DNA of 64,000 nt from Erinaceus europaeus. Taxonomy: Eukaryota; Chordata; Mammalia; Eulipotyphla; Erinaceidae. The notes under the pieces were generated by a model. That model ran no database searches, was not told the origin of the DNA, and was given only the letters and a program-made list of their open reading frames with translations. Location: assembly GCF_950295315.1 (NCBI RefSeq), contig NC_080177.1, positions 79,287,089-79,351,088 of the forward strand, given 5' to 3'. Within the stretch, counting starts at the first letter, position 1. The number at the start of each line of letters is the position of its first letter. A program made the translations under genes and the position numbers. Of the stretch, positions 10,593-20,096 are shown in pieces.

Positions 10593-10850
10593 AGGGGTGC
10601 CAGGCAGTGGCACACCGGGTTAAGAGCACGTCATACGAAGTGCAAGGACCCTTTCAAGGATCCCGGTTCGAGTCCCCAGCCCCCCATCTGTGGGGGAATC
10701 ACAAGCGGTGAAGCAGGTCTGCAGATGTCTCTCTTTATTTTTATATCCCTCTCCTCTCAATTTCTCTCTGTCCTATCCAAAAAAAAAAAAAAAAAATTGA
10801 AAAAAAATGGCCACAGAAGCAGTGGATTCGTAGCACAGGCACTAAGCTAT
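10593..10850 (+). mobile_element. SINE-1 with module T
   Basis: gtgccaggcagtggcacacc head, ggatcccggttcgagtcccc B box, a poly-A run at 10780, then the module T remnant agaagcagtggattcgtagc. Confidence 0.82.
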
Positions 10851-10854
10851 GAAG

Positions 10855-11125
10855 AATTCAAAATGGGGATTTGACTCTGCCAGTGGATTGACATAAAAAA
10901 TAAAACAAAAGGCATATGCTCTCTGCTCGACAGTTTCACACTCACCAAAATTAGGCATATTTTTCTTTGCTATTCTGTCAAAGCTACTTTATTGACAACG
11001 TTTGAAGTACGTTTTACTAATTTGGTCAATAATAGCTTCTCAAGGATTGTTTTGAAGGAAAATTCCCCAAAGGCCTTCTCTAGGATCCAGATCAAGGTAA
11101 GTGAACCTCTAGTTACAATGTTAGA
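10855..11125. other. Unique sequence
   Basis: No repeat or gene recognised. Confidence 0.45.
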
Positions 11126-11126
11126 G

Positions 11127-11250
11127 GGCAGGGGAGATAGTATAATGGTTATGTAAAGAGACTCTCATATGCCTGAGGTTTCCCAGTCCCAGGTTCAATC
11201 CCCCAAACAACCATAAGCCAGAGCTGAGCGGTGTTCTGGTAAAATATATA
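11127..11250 (+). mobile_element. SINE-3
   Basis: ggggagatagtataatggtt, ctcatatgcctgaggtttcc, ccaggttcaatcccc and cagagctgagcggtgttctgg. Confidence 0.85.
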
Positions 11251-11254
11251 TACT

Positions 11255-11650
11255 GTCAGGCATTTTCTCTTTCAGATTTTGATATAATGTCTTATCACAC
11301 AATCCAATCCAATTATAAAAGATAACCACAATCCCTAAATTCTTTATCCATACTAAAAGGTTGAATGCATGGCTGACAAGTCCTAATAGAGATCCCTCTT
11401 TTCAGACACTGGCAAGACAAATCACACATCTTTTTTAACTTTTCTAATTACTGCTTGTCCATCAGACCAAGTCAATAGCAAAGTCAACTTTCCTCTTAAT
11501 GAGAAAGAAAAGCTCCTGAATTTTAGGAGATGCTTTGCACACATATCACTCAACAATAAACTCCAGGACTATCTCAACTAATTTTTTTCTTTTACAATTA
11601 TGAACCCACACAAAGTAATTCAAACATGGATCTAAATCACTAAAATCAAA
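11255..11650. other. Unique AT-rich sequence
   Basis: No repeat or gene recognised. Confidence 0.45.
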
Positions 11651-11654
11651 TACA

Positions 11655-11770
11655 GTTTTTTCTTCTTTTTTTTGCCTCCAGGGTTATTGCTGGGGCTTGA
11701 TGCCTGCACTATGAATCCACTGCTCCTGGTGGCTTTTTTTTTTTTTTATATAAGACAGAAATTTAGAGGA

Positions 11771-11810
<40 letters not shown>

Positions 11811-11997
11811 GAGAGGGAAAGGGAAAGGGAAAGGGAAAGAGACACAGAGACACCTGCAAACCTGCTTCACCACTTGTGAAGCGACCCCCCCCCCCCCCCC
11901 CCCCCGCAGCTGGGGGCTCAAACCAGGATCCTTGGATGTGTCTCTGCACCGAGTACTATGTGTGTTTAAACCCAGTGTGCCACCACCCGGCCCCCAT
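11655..11997 (-). mobile_element. SINE-2 with module T and internal simple repeats
   Basis: gcctccagggttattgctgg (module T), poly-T, a (GA)n run at 11773-11812, a gggaaa repeat, a poly-C run at 11886-11905, then ccaccacccggccccc, the reverse of the head. Three separate simple-repeat expansions lie inside one SINE. Confidence 0.88.
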
Positions 11998-11999
11998 TA

Positions 12000-13033
12000 A
12001 TCAGTTTTATTTAGAACTAAGGACTAAGGTACTATTATCCACTGATGATTTTAAATGAGCTTTTTACAACAGATGCATATAGTTAGAGAAGGAGGGTACA
12101 GGAGATGGGAAGACAGGTATGGGACAGAAGAAGACCATCCCAGAGTTTCTCCAGAAAGTTCCTTCTTGCAAACAAAACTCTTGGCACCAAGTCCAGAAAG
12201 CACATGAAAGGAGTAAGACCATACTAAGATACCTTCTATCCTCACCACAGCAGTTTCCCACAGATGGCTGTGATTAATGAATCAATGAAGTGAGTACTAT
12301 GCAATCTGATGAAAAAAGGAACTGAAGTTACTTAGGACAGTAGGGTAAGGCACTCCCTGTTTGGATGAAAATCAGCCAGAAGCTAAGAGAAAAATGCTTA
12401 GGGCCCAGCAGGACAACTTCCTTAGAAATCTAGGACAATACGTTGGCAGAGAACAAAAAAAAACTTGGGTAATGAGTCTTAAGCTCTATCTGCAGGAATA
12501 ATCCACACCTTTATCTGCCCAGACTAGCCTTCATGCCACATACAAATGTATCAAGAAGCTTTCTAGAGGAAATACTATTAATACTATTACTACTAAATAT
12601 TACTACTAATACTTGTAAAATACTGGCTGGGAACAGGAGTTGCCTATCAGGCTACAAAAATACCCAACCAGCTCGGACATTATTTCTCACTGTGCATTAA
12701 CAACTGACTTTCTAGTGCACACTGTTGTTCAGAATTTTTTTTTATTGAAGCCTATCAGATCTTGCAGGATCTGACCAGTCCTGCAGAGCCAGACTACTGG
12801 TGTTGACCATGTTTTTTTTAAAGCCAGCTCTGCTCACCTAAGTATAGTGAAGTCACGTCTTTTAAATCAGGTTTTGCACACTGTGAGCTGTGCACTGCAT
12901 TAGAAGGCAACCTGCTTTTTGGCTGCCCTGGGATATACCCAATTTAATTTGGAACATTTCTTAGGACAGATTTCCTTCACACTCAGATGCTGACATCTTT
13001 CTGTAAATACCTATCAGTTCTTTACTGCAAATG
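12000..13033. other. Unique sequence
   Basis: Over 1 kb of non-repetitive DNA. Short frames exist but none has splice-site or domain support. Confidence 0.5.
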
Positions 13034-13035
13034 CC

Positions 13036-13102
<67 letters not shown>

Positions 13103-13105
13103 AAA
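13036..13105. repeat. Poly-A then (GAAA)n
   Basis: An A-run passes into aaaag and gaaa units, as expected from decay of a retroposon tail, but no element body is recognised upstream. Confidence 0.9.
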
Positions 13106-13349
13106 ACAGGCAGTGATGGTCTCATGTTAACTTTTTTCACTCCTGATTAAGATGTGGTTCTTTCTGAAAACATAATTTACAAAATGTGTTAAATCTTAAG
13201 GAGTTTGAAAAGAAGGTAACCCAAAATGTAAGTGTTCTGGCAGAAACTGGGGACACCTCACTGTATGAAGAGGAGGAGGAGGAGGGAGAGGAAGGGAAAA
13301 ATCATACACTTGCGTTTTGCAAGGTTTTAACCAACCAAATCTAAAGATT

Positions 13350-13475
13350 CACTAGGGCTGAGGAGACAGCATAATCATTATCCAAAAGAACCTTTCATGC
13401 CTGAGGCACAAACTGTACAATCCCCAGCACCTCCATAAAACAGAGCTGAGCAGTGCCCTGGCAATAAATAAGCAA
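13350..13475 (+). mobile_element. SINE-3, diverged
   Basis: ggctgaggagacagcataat, catgcctgaggcacaaactg and agagctgagcagtgccctgg. Confidence 0.75.
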
Positions 13476-13482
13476 ACAAAGT

Positions 13483-13558
13483 TTACTTCCACACAGCTCC
13501 CACCACCAGAGGTCTGTGTCCCATCCCCTCCATTGGAAAAATCCCTATTTCTTTTCTC
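13483..13558 (-). mobile_element. 3'-terminal repeat fragment (25.8/37.3/62.4-kb family)
   Basis: The plus strand reads ccaccaccagaggtctgtgt and cccatcccctcc, the antisense of the conserved ggggaggggatgggacacag...tggtggtggg stretch of that family. Only the 3' part is present. Confidence 0.6.
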
Positions 13559-13568
13559 TCTCTCTCTC

Positions 13569-13640
13569 TTTTTTTTTTTTTTTTTTTGCCTCCAGGGTTA
13601 TCACTGGGGTTCAATGCCTGCACCACAAAGGTTCCAAAGT
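13569..13640 (-). mobile_element. Module T fragment
   Basis: Poly-T followed by gcctccagggttatcactgg and ggttcaatgcctgcacca. The SINE body after it is replaced by a (GT)n repeat. Confidence 0.75.
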
Positions 13641-13641
13641 C

Positions 13642-13643
<2 letters not shown>

Positions 13644-13697
<54 letters not shown>
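13644..13697. repeat. (GT)n microsatellite, 27 units
   Basis: An uninterrupted run of 54 nt directly follows the module T fragment. Confidence 0.97.
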
Positions 13698-13698
<1 letters not shown>

Positions 13699-13749
13699 AT
13701 GATAATAAAATGAAATACATTGAGAAAGAGAGAGAGAGAGAGAGAAGTG

Positions 13750-14088
13750 TTAAACTAGGTTTCAAAAGGCCCAGGTTTGAATCCTGGTTCAGTAACATAA
13801 GCTAGCTGAACCCTACAGGCAATAAAACTTGGCCTCTCTAGATAATGTTGTTGAAGGAAGGTATTTATCTATGCTAACACACTTGCAAATGATTTTAAAT
13901 TAAAAGGTTAAGCATCACCCAGCTGCTGTTCTAGTCAGAAACTGTTACTACATCTCTCCCAAGAAGTAAACAGTGTTTCTCTATTCCCTTATCATTGAAA
14001 TTTTGCTATTTCCTCCCCCACAGACCTTCTCCCTTCTTTCACTTGCATATCTCATCTGGGAAATACACCAGGGACAGCACCAGGACTG
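13750..14088. other. Unique sequence
   Basis: After a short (GA)n run at 13727-13745 no gene or clear repeat is seen. Confidence 0.45.
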
Positions 14089-14089
14089 C

Positions 14090-14372
14090 GCCACCCAACA
14101 TGGCCGCAGCTGTCCTATGTGACCATTCAAACACTCAGAACGGCTCTAGTCCAGACTGAGACAAGGGGCCAAGTGCAGACTGACACAGGAGTCTGAAGCC
14201 TTAGTGTGGTAGGAGGAAAGTAACATATCCCCTGACAGTGTTTAGAATTTGTTACTTGCTGAGATTGTTGCATTTTGAAATTTGGGTTAAATATGCTATT
14301 AAAGTTAACTCATCTCTGTTTTTTAAACTTTCTCCTCATGTGGCAAACAGCAATTCTTACACAGACGGAAGC
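14090..14372 (+). mobile_element. hAT/MER5-like non-autonomous DNA transposon relic
   Basis: Order and wording resemble MER5A1-type elements as I recall them: ggctctagtccagactgaga, then gaagccttagtgtggta, then gattgttgcattttgaaatt, then tttgggttaaatatgctatt and a later catgtggcaaac. It is strongly diverged, as expected of an ancient eutherian insertion. Confidence 0.55.
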
Positions 14373-14389
14373 TCACATTCCTTTTTTTT

Positions 14390-14712
14390 TTTTAATTTCT
14401 TTTCTTTTTTTTAATTTTTAAAAATATTTATTTATTCCCTTTTGTTGCCCTTGTTGTTTTATTGTTGTAGTTATTATTGATGTTGTTATTGATGTTGTCG
14501 TTGTTGGATAGGACAGAGAGAAATGGAGAGAGGAGGGGAAGACAGAGCAGGGGAGAGAAAGACAGACACCTGCAGACCTGCTTCACCGCTTGTGACACGC
14601 CCTCCCCCCTGCAGGTGGGGAGTCGGGGGCTCAAACCGAGATCCTTATGCCGGTTCTTGCTTCATGCTTCACGCCATGTGCGCTTCATGCCCTGCACTAC
14701 TGCCTGGCCCCC
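14390..14712 (-). mobile_element. SINE-1
   Basis: aaatatttatttattccctt through gaccccctg-like body to ctactgcctggccccc. The cttcatgc motif is repeated near the head. Confidence 0.92.
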
Positions 14713-14718
14713 GATTAG

Positions 14719-14877
14719 ACTTTTTTTTAAATTTTATTTATTAATGAGAAAGACAGGAGGACAGAGAAAAAGAACCTGGTATCACTCTGGTACATGTGCT
14801 GCTGGGGATTGAACTCAAGACCTCATGCTTGATAATCCAATGCTTTATCCACTGTGCCACTTCCCAGACCATTGATG
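14719..14877 (-). mobile_element. SINE-4
   Basis: ttttatttattaatgagaaa, gtacatgtgctgctggggat, ctcatgcttgataatccaat and gtgccacttcccagacc. Confidence 0.88.
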
Positions 14878-14879
14878 AG

Positions 14880-15218
14880 CCATTTCTTAACCCTAAAATC
14901 CTTAGTAGGCTAGGGGACGAAACACTAAACCAGCAACTGAGCCTGAGCTTTGACTCTGGGGTGGCGGCTATAAGCACAGGAGAAGCCTTTCCTTCACCTC
15001 CTTCACTCTTCCACAGGAAGAACTCTGGTCCCCAACCCAATCTCAGAGACACAGCGAGCTGTGGCCTTGACCACAGACTATCCCTGTCAAGTGGATCTGA
15101 GAACGTGACAACTCGTAGCCTGAATCTAGGGAGAAAGTTTTTAATGTTGGACAATCAGTACTTTTAAGCAGTCTTTTTTTTTTTTTTCCAGTATTCTGGG
15201 TTGTGTCCAAAAGCACTT
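14880..15218. other. Unique sequence
   Basis: The acceptor-like ctcttccacag at 15006-15017 is followed by ~120 open nt, but there is no matching donor, so no exon is called. Confidence 0.45.
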
Positions 15219-15234
15219 AAAAAGGTTTCTAACT

Positions 15235-15557
15235 GGGAGTCGGGCGGCAGCTCAGCAGGTTAAGCGCACGTGGCGTAAAGCACAAGGATCCCGGTTCGAG
15301 CCCCCGGCTCCCCACCTGCAGGGGACTCGCTTCACAGGCGGTGAAGCAGGTCTGCAGGTGTCTGTCTTTCTCTCCCCCTCTCTGTCTTCCCCTCCTCTCT
15401 CCATTTCTCTGTCCTCTCCAACAACGAGCAACATCAACAACAATAATGACCACAACAAGGCTACAACAACAAGGGCAACAAAAGGAGGAAAAATGGCCTC
15501 CAGGAGCAGTGGATTCATGGTGCAGGCACTGAACCCCAGCAATAACCCTGGAGGGAA
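15235..15557 (+). mobile_element. SINE-1 with module T, intact with TSD
   Basis: Full copy from gggagtcgggcggcagctca to caataaccctggaggg. Perfect 16-bp TSD aaaaaggtttctaact at 15219-15234 and 15558-15573. Pol III A- and B-box-like motifs are present. A young insertion. Confidence 0.96.
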
Positions 15558-15617
15558 AAAAAGGTTTCTAACTATTGGGAGATGTTTCTTAACAAAGACT
15601 CCATATCCCCCCACCTC

Positions 15618-15868
15618 AATTTTTTTTTTTTTTTTTTTGGCCTCCTCGATTCCTGCTGGGGCTTGGTGCCAGCACCATGAATCCCCAGCTCCTGATGGCC
15701 AATTTTTCATTTTATGTGATAGGACAGAGAGAAATTGAGAGAGGTGGGGAGACAGGGAGGGAAAGAGAAAGACAGACACCTGCAGACCTGCTTCTCGGGG
15801 GCCTGAACCTGGGTCCTTGCACTTCATACGTGTGCTTAACTGGTCACAAGACCGCCTACCCACCCCCT
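15618..15868 (-). mobile_element. SINE-2 with module T
   Basis: Poly-T, ggcctcctcgattcctgctg (altered module T), gataggacagagagaaattg and a gtccttgcacttcatacgtg head side. Part of the central body is deleted. Confidence 0.85.
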
Positions 15869-15869
15869 T

Positions 15870-16368
15870 TATTTAATAGCTCCATCTCTCTGGATCTGAA
15901 TATCCTCTTTTTTTAACCCCCTCCCACAAAGCATATTAATCCTGCCTCTACTCAGTTTCTCTGTCTCGTTCCCACATCACAGGCAGAGTGCTTTTAAATA
16001 AAAAAGCAAGAAACAGAATTCAAGAACAAGTCCATTACGGTAATCAAATCTCTACTTGTCTCAGGAAAGAAGTAACAAGAGACTCAAGTCAGGCTGACTA
16101 CAAAAGACTTGCTGACTAAATGTGAGCTTACTTGTTTGAAAGACTTTCTGGAGAGCACGTTTAATTCAGACCAATTAGGTGCACTTTGCAATAGTATTTT
16201 CCTTACCAAAAAAGGATCCTGAGAATTTGAATTCCATGTATGAACAACTTAACCTTATCAAGAAAACCAGGGCTTTCAAGGGATTCCCCTACCTGCTGTG
16301 AAGTACTACCACAAGCCAAAGCTGAGCAAAGTTCTGGAGTGTCTCTTTTACAGAAAGAGAAAAGTCTG
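15870..16368. other. Unique sequence
   Basis: No repeat or gene recognised. Confidence 0.45.
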
Positions 16369-16369
16369 C

Positions 16370-16645
16370 AGTCGGGCAGTAGCGCAGTGAGTTAAGTGCA
16401 GGTGGTGCAAAGGGCAAGGACTGGCATAAGGATCCCGGTTCGAGCCCCCGGCTCCCCACCTGCAGGGGAGTCACTTCACAGGTGATGAAGCAGGTCTACA
16501 GGTGTCTGTCTTTCTCTCCCCCTCTCTGTCTTCCCCTCTTCTCTCCATTTCTCTCTGTCCTATCCAACAACAACTACAACAATAAAACAACAAGGGCAAC
16601 AAAAGGGAATAAATAAATATTTTTTAAAAAAAAGAAAGAAAAGTC
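16370..16645 (+). mobile_element. SINE-1
   Basis: cagtcgggcagtagcgcagt head to aacaacaagggcaacaaaag and an aataaatatttttt end. The flanks share agaaaagtc at 16356-16364 and 16638-16646, a probable short TSD. Confidence 0.94.
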
Positions 16646-16712
16646 AGTATGATATCATCCTTCAGATGACTGAGACTGATCTGCGCTTTATTCAGTAACA
16701 GAGGTGAATCTA

Positions 16713-16905
16713 AGGGGCCAGCTGGTGGTGCAAATCACAGAGCGCACACGTTACAATGTGCAAGGGCCCAGGTTCAAGCCCCCAAGACCCACCTGCAGGG
16801 GGAAAGCTTTGTGAGAGTGGTGAAGTAGGTCTGTCTCTCTTTCTTCCTCCCCCACGCCTTCCCTCTCCATTTCTGGATGTCGCTACCCAGTAAAGACAAA
16901 AAGAA
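16713..16905 (+). mobile_element. SINE-2
   Basis: ggggccagctggtggtgcaa head, gcccaggttcaagcccccaa B box and a ctacccagtaaagac end. Confidence 0.88.
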
Positions 16906-16939
16906 ATCTAAACCAAGATGAATCTAACACCAGAGATTT

Positions 16940-16943
16940 AAAA

Positions 16944-17007
<64 letters not shown>

Positions 17008-17017
17008 GGAGAGAAAA
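16940..17017. repeat. (GAAA)n/(GA)n tract
   Basis: Alternating gaaa and ga units without a pyrimidine. Confidence 0.95.
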
Positions 17018-17234
17018 GATGCATGTCCAAGTCCTTGATTAGTTCACAGGCTGGCTGAAAGAAAAGACAGTGAGCTCACCATATAGGAAAAGCTGCAGGG
17101 ACAGTGCAGGGGGAGAGGCTCAGGCCGCCGGAACCTCCAGGAAGCTCTTCTCTCAGGTCGGTACCAAGAAGTCTCACAGGAAAGCTGGTATCTACACAAA
17201 GAATTGGAGTAAGAGCAGAAAATGACCAGGTGTA

Positions 17235-17508
17235 ATTGGACAGGAACTTTATATTTACTTATTTATAAAATAAAAAATACCAACAAGACCGTAGGATAAG
17301 AGGGGTACAATTCCACACAATTCCCATCACCAGAGCTCCGTATCCCACCCCCTCCCCTGATAGCTTTCCTATTCTTTATCCCTCTGGGAGTATGGACCCA
17401 GGGTCATTGTGGGGATGCAGAAGGTGGAAGGTCTGGCTTCTGTAATTGCTTCCCCGATGAACATGGACATTGACTGGTCGGTCCATACTCCCTGCGGGCC
17501 AAATATTT
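17235..17508 (-). mobile_element. 3'-terminal repeat, probable L1 3' UTR family
   Basis: Antisense of the 37.3/62.4-kb repeats: ttataaaataaaaaatacca end, then catcaccagagctccgtatc, ggtcattgtggggatgcaga and ggtcggtccatactccct. It is truncated before the 5' portion. Confidence 0.8.
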
Positions 17509-17551
17509 TAAAGGTAACAGAACACAGCACGTCGAAAGAAATGAGAGATTT

Positions 17552-17737
17552 AAAAAAAATTTTTTTAATTTATTTTCTCTTTTGTTACCTTGTTGTTTTT
17601 CATTGTTGTTGCAGTTATTGTTGTTGTAATTGATGTCGTCGTTGTTAGACAGGACAGAGAGAAATGGAGAGAGATGGGGAAGACAGAGAGGGGGAGAGGG
17701 GGAGAGAAAGACAGACACCTGCAGACCTGCCTCACCC
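17552..17737 (-). mobile_element. SINE-1, head missing
   Basis: tttgttaccttgttgttttt through cacctgcagacctgcctcac. It stops before the B box. Confidence 0.88.
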
Positions 17738-17887
17738 CATACAGAACCACGGAGGAAAAAGACACACAGCATCGAATAAGGGGTAGCTCTCTAGAATGAA
17801 CCTGCAGTCAAATTCATTAGCTATGCAGCTTCATGCACATTTCTCTGAGTTTTTTTATTATTGTTATTATCTGTTTGTTCATTTGAT

Positions 17888-18168
17888 TTATTTATTTATC
17901 TCCAGGGTTATTACTACTGGGGCTCAGTGTCTGCACTATGAATCCACTGCTCCTGGAAGCCATTTTTCCCATTTTGTTGCCCTTGTTGTTATTGTTATTG
18001 CTGGACAGGACAGAGAGAAATTGAGAGAGGAGAGGGAGATGGGGGGGGGGGGAGGAAAGACAGACAACTGTCCTGCAGGTGGGGAGCCGGGGGCTCGAAC
18101 TCGGATCTTTACACCGGTCCTTGTGCTTCACTCCACGTGCGCTTAACCCGCTGCGCTACCGCCCAAAT
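17888..18168 (-). mobile_element. SINE-1 with module T
   Basis: ctccagggttattactactg, cccttgttgttattgttatt, a poly-G run, cgggggctcgaactcggatc and cgctgcgctaccgccc. The core between the two reverse CCTGCAG motifs is deleted. Confidence 0.92.
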
Positions 18169-18305
18169 CCATTTTTTGTTTTTTTAAAGAATCTTAATGA
18201 TTGCTAATTTTTAATTTACTTGTAGTAGCCTTGTTCTCTTTGTTTTTTATTGAGGAGATTAGTGATTTATAGTAAATAAAGTCGTTGGTACATGTGTAAA
18301 ATTCC

Positions 18306-18510
18306 AGGGCCAGGCGGTCGTGCACCTGGTTGAGGGCACGTGTTATGATGCACAAAGGACTCAGGCTCCAGGACCCGGCCTGCAAGGCCTGCAAGGGGAA
18401 AGCTTTGAGTGTGCTGATGCGGGGCTGCAGGTGTCTCTCTGCCTCTCTCCCTTTCCTTTCTCCTCTCAATTTCTGCCTGCCTCTATCCAATAAATAAAGG
18501 TAATTTTAAA
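18306..18510 (+). mobile_element. SINE-2 inside L1
   Basis: gggccaggcggtcgtgcacc head to cctctatccaataaataaag, inserted in the L1 3' UTR. It contains a small duplication of gcctgcaagg. Confidence 0.92.
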
Positions 18511-18600
18511 AATAATGAAATCGCTCAGTTTTCTGCAAAACACCCACCCTCCGGCCCAGCTCCTCCCCCGCCATCTTGCACCAGGACCGGAAACCCTCTC

Positions 18601-18686
18601 ACCACCACCACCACCCCCACCGTCACCCCACCCCCACCACCCCACCCACCCCACCACCACCCCCCCCCCACCCCCACCACCACCCT
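18601..18686. repeat. (CCACCA)n / C-rich tract
   Basis: A pyrimidine-rich expansion inside the L1 3' UTR at the place where other copies have a short cctcaccctcaccccc segment. Confidence 0.9.
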
Positions 18687-18769
18687 CCGAGTACTTTGAT
18701 GCAAAACACCAACTCCAGTTCAAGTTCTGCTGTGCGGTTCCCTTTCTGTTATATTTCTCAACTGCTTTC

Positions 18770-19012
18770 TTTTTTTATTTATTTCCCCTTTTGTTCCCCT
18801 TGTTTTATTGTTGTAGTTATTGTTGTTGTTACTGATGTCGTTGTTGTTGGGTAGGACAGAGTGAAATGGAGAGAGATGGGGAAGAGAGAGAGGGAGAGAA
18901 GTGACTCCACTGACTCCATTGCAGGTGGCAGGCAGCGGCCTGCCACCCTTATGCCCATCCTTGCACTTTGCGCCACGCGCACTTATCCCACTGGCGCTCC
19001 CGCCCGACTCCC
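18770..19012 (-). mobile_element. SINE-1 inside L1
   Basis: ttttatttatttcccctttt to tggcgctcccgcccgactcc. Part of the B-box side is deleted. Confidence 0.92.
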
Positions 19013-19095
19013 TCTCAACTTCTGTCTATGAGTGAGATCGGCCAATACTCATCCTGTAAGTTTCTTTTTCCTTTTTTTTTAATTTTTTTATTTTC

Positions 19096-19258
19096 CAGAG
19101 GAAAGCCGAGAAGCAGCCCCCACTACCACAAATTATGCGGTCCAGTGTCCCACATTTGGGGAAGTCGCAGAAGTCAGCACCTCTGGGGTGCAATGGATGA
19201 GCCTCGCCCTGGGAAAACCACCCGGGTGATCATGGTATCTCCCCTGCCAGGTAAGTAG
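19096..19258 (-). pseudogene. RNU1: U1 snRNA retropseudogene, near full length
   Basis: Read on the minus strand the segment starts ctacttacctggcaggggag (U1 5' end, pairing region for 5' splice sites). It keeps ggttttcccagggcgaggct, tttccccaaatgtgg-like and the Sm-site segment cataatttgtggtagtgggg, and ends near position 163 of ~164. Many substitutions lie in stem-loops I and II. An A-rich tail follows (plus strand 19067-19095 is T-rich). Direct repeats catcctgtaagtttctt (19050-19066) and catcctgtaagcttctt (19259-19275) flank it, with one mismatch. It is therefore an L1-mobilised retrocopy inserted in L1 DNA. The mutated stems make it a pseudogene. Confidence 0.93.
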
Positions 19259-19412
19259 CATCCTGTAAGCTTCTTAGCCTATCTACTTCAACTTTTCTGA
19301 CAGCAGTACCAGCCTCACAGGCTCACTGTCATGAGGAAATGAATCAAAACAAATAATAATTAACATGTTGGTTAGGCATTCAGTATCACGTCATTGTTAC
19401 TGTAACAAGTTT

Positions 19413-19692
19413 GTGGGAGTCGGATGGTAGCACAGCAGGTTAAGTGCACGTGACGCAAAGCAAGGACCGGCGTAAGGATCCCGCAGGAGATCACCTGCAG
19501 GGGAGTCGCTTCACAGGCGGTGAAGCAGGTCTGCAGGTGTCTGTCTTTCTCTCCCCCTCTCTCTGTCTTCCCCTCCTCTCTCCATTTCTCTCCTATCCTA
19601 TAACATCAACAACATCAATAATAACTACAACAATAAAACAGCAAGGGCAACAAAAAGGGAATCAATAATAAATAAATAAATCAATAAAAAAG
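19413..19692 (+). mobile_element. SINE-1 with deleted B box
   Basis: gggagtcggatggtagcaca head. The sequence jumps from ggatcccgcag to gagatcacctgcagg, so the B box is lost. Standard body and aataaataaat end. Confidence 0.92.
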
Positions 19693-19694
19693 AA

Positions 19695-20094
19695 TTGACT
19701 TTTGCATGCCAGGTGCTGCAACAAACCTGAAGTACATTCCCAGACACTTGCCTCTGCCTCACTCACTTGTCTAAATCTCTGGAGCTGAAACAGAGCCCGT
19801 AGGGTTAAAAAGTGTTTTAGGAACAAGTCCTGGAGACACCAGAAGAACAGCTGACCTCGGAGCTGCCTTCCAGCCCGGCAGGAGAACTGGAGCCAGATAC
19901 CTGGTCTACACTCCCAGCGCATCCAAAAAGGCCAGAGATCAGGAGGAGGGCGGGTAACCTGAGAGGCATGGCCTCCACCCCCACATGGGACAGGAACTTT
20001 ATAAACTCTTTTCACTTTACACAAATGACAGTCTGTGTGTGACCTCTTGTTGACATCAGGCAAACTAACTCAGGGTGCATTTTCTTTTTGTTTT
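19695..20094. other. Unique sequence
   Basis: No repeat recognised. An open minus-strand frame over 19662-20063 starts inside the SINE tail and has no domain. Confidence 0.45.
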
Positions 20095-20096
20095 CC

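Larger units (their letters stand above)
18228..19300 (-). mobile_element. L1 3' end hosting a nest of insertions
   Basis: Minus-strand L1 3' UTR in pieces: 18228-18305 (ttttttattgaggagattag), 18511-18769 (cagttttctgcaaaacaccc ... caccaactccagttcaagtt), 19013-19066 (tgagtgagatcggccaatac) and 19259-~19300. The same order of motifs is uninterrupted in the copies at 20.1-20.4 and 47.0-47.26 kb. Two SINEs, a U1 retropseudogene and a (CCACCA)n expansion interrupt it. Confidence 0.82.

Noticed and set aside
10100..10615. A 171-residue open frame on the minus strand
   Set aside because: It overlaps a probable L2 end and the head of a SINE, and has no domain or splice support.
14796..15167. Plus-strand frame with an acceptor-like ctcttccacag
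   Set aside because: It begins inside a SINE-4 and has no usable donor before the stop.
15236..15330. tRNA genes suggested by A- and B-box-like motifs at many positions
   Set aside because: All belong to tRNA-derived SINE heads followed by SINE bodies and A-rich tails; no cloverleaf with intact acceptor stem was seen.
15252..15863. A 203-residue open frame on the minus strand
   Set aside because: It spans two SINEs (15235-15557 and 15618-15868); similar SINE-derived frames recur throughout the window.
19098..19250. An apparent plus-strand exon with polypyrimidine-AG and CCAG|GTAAGT, containing an ATG-led frame
   Set aside because: The segment is an antisense U1 snRNA retrocopy. The donor is the complement of the U1 5' end and the acceptor tract is the A-tail.
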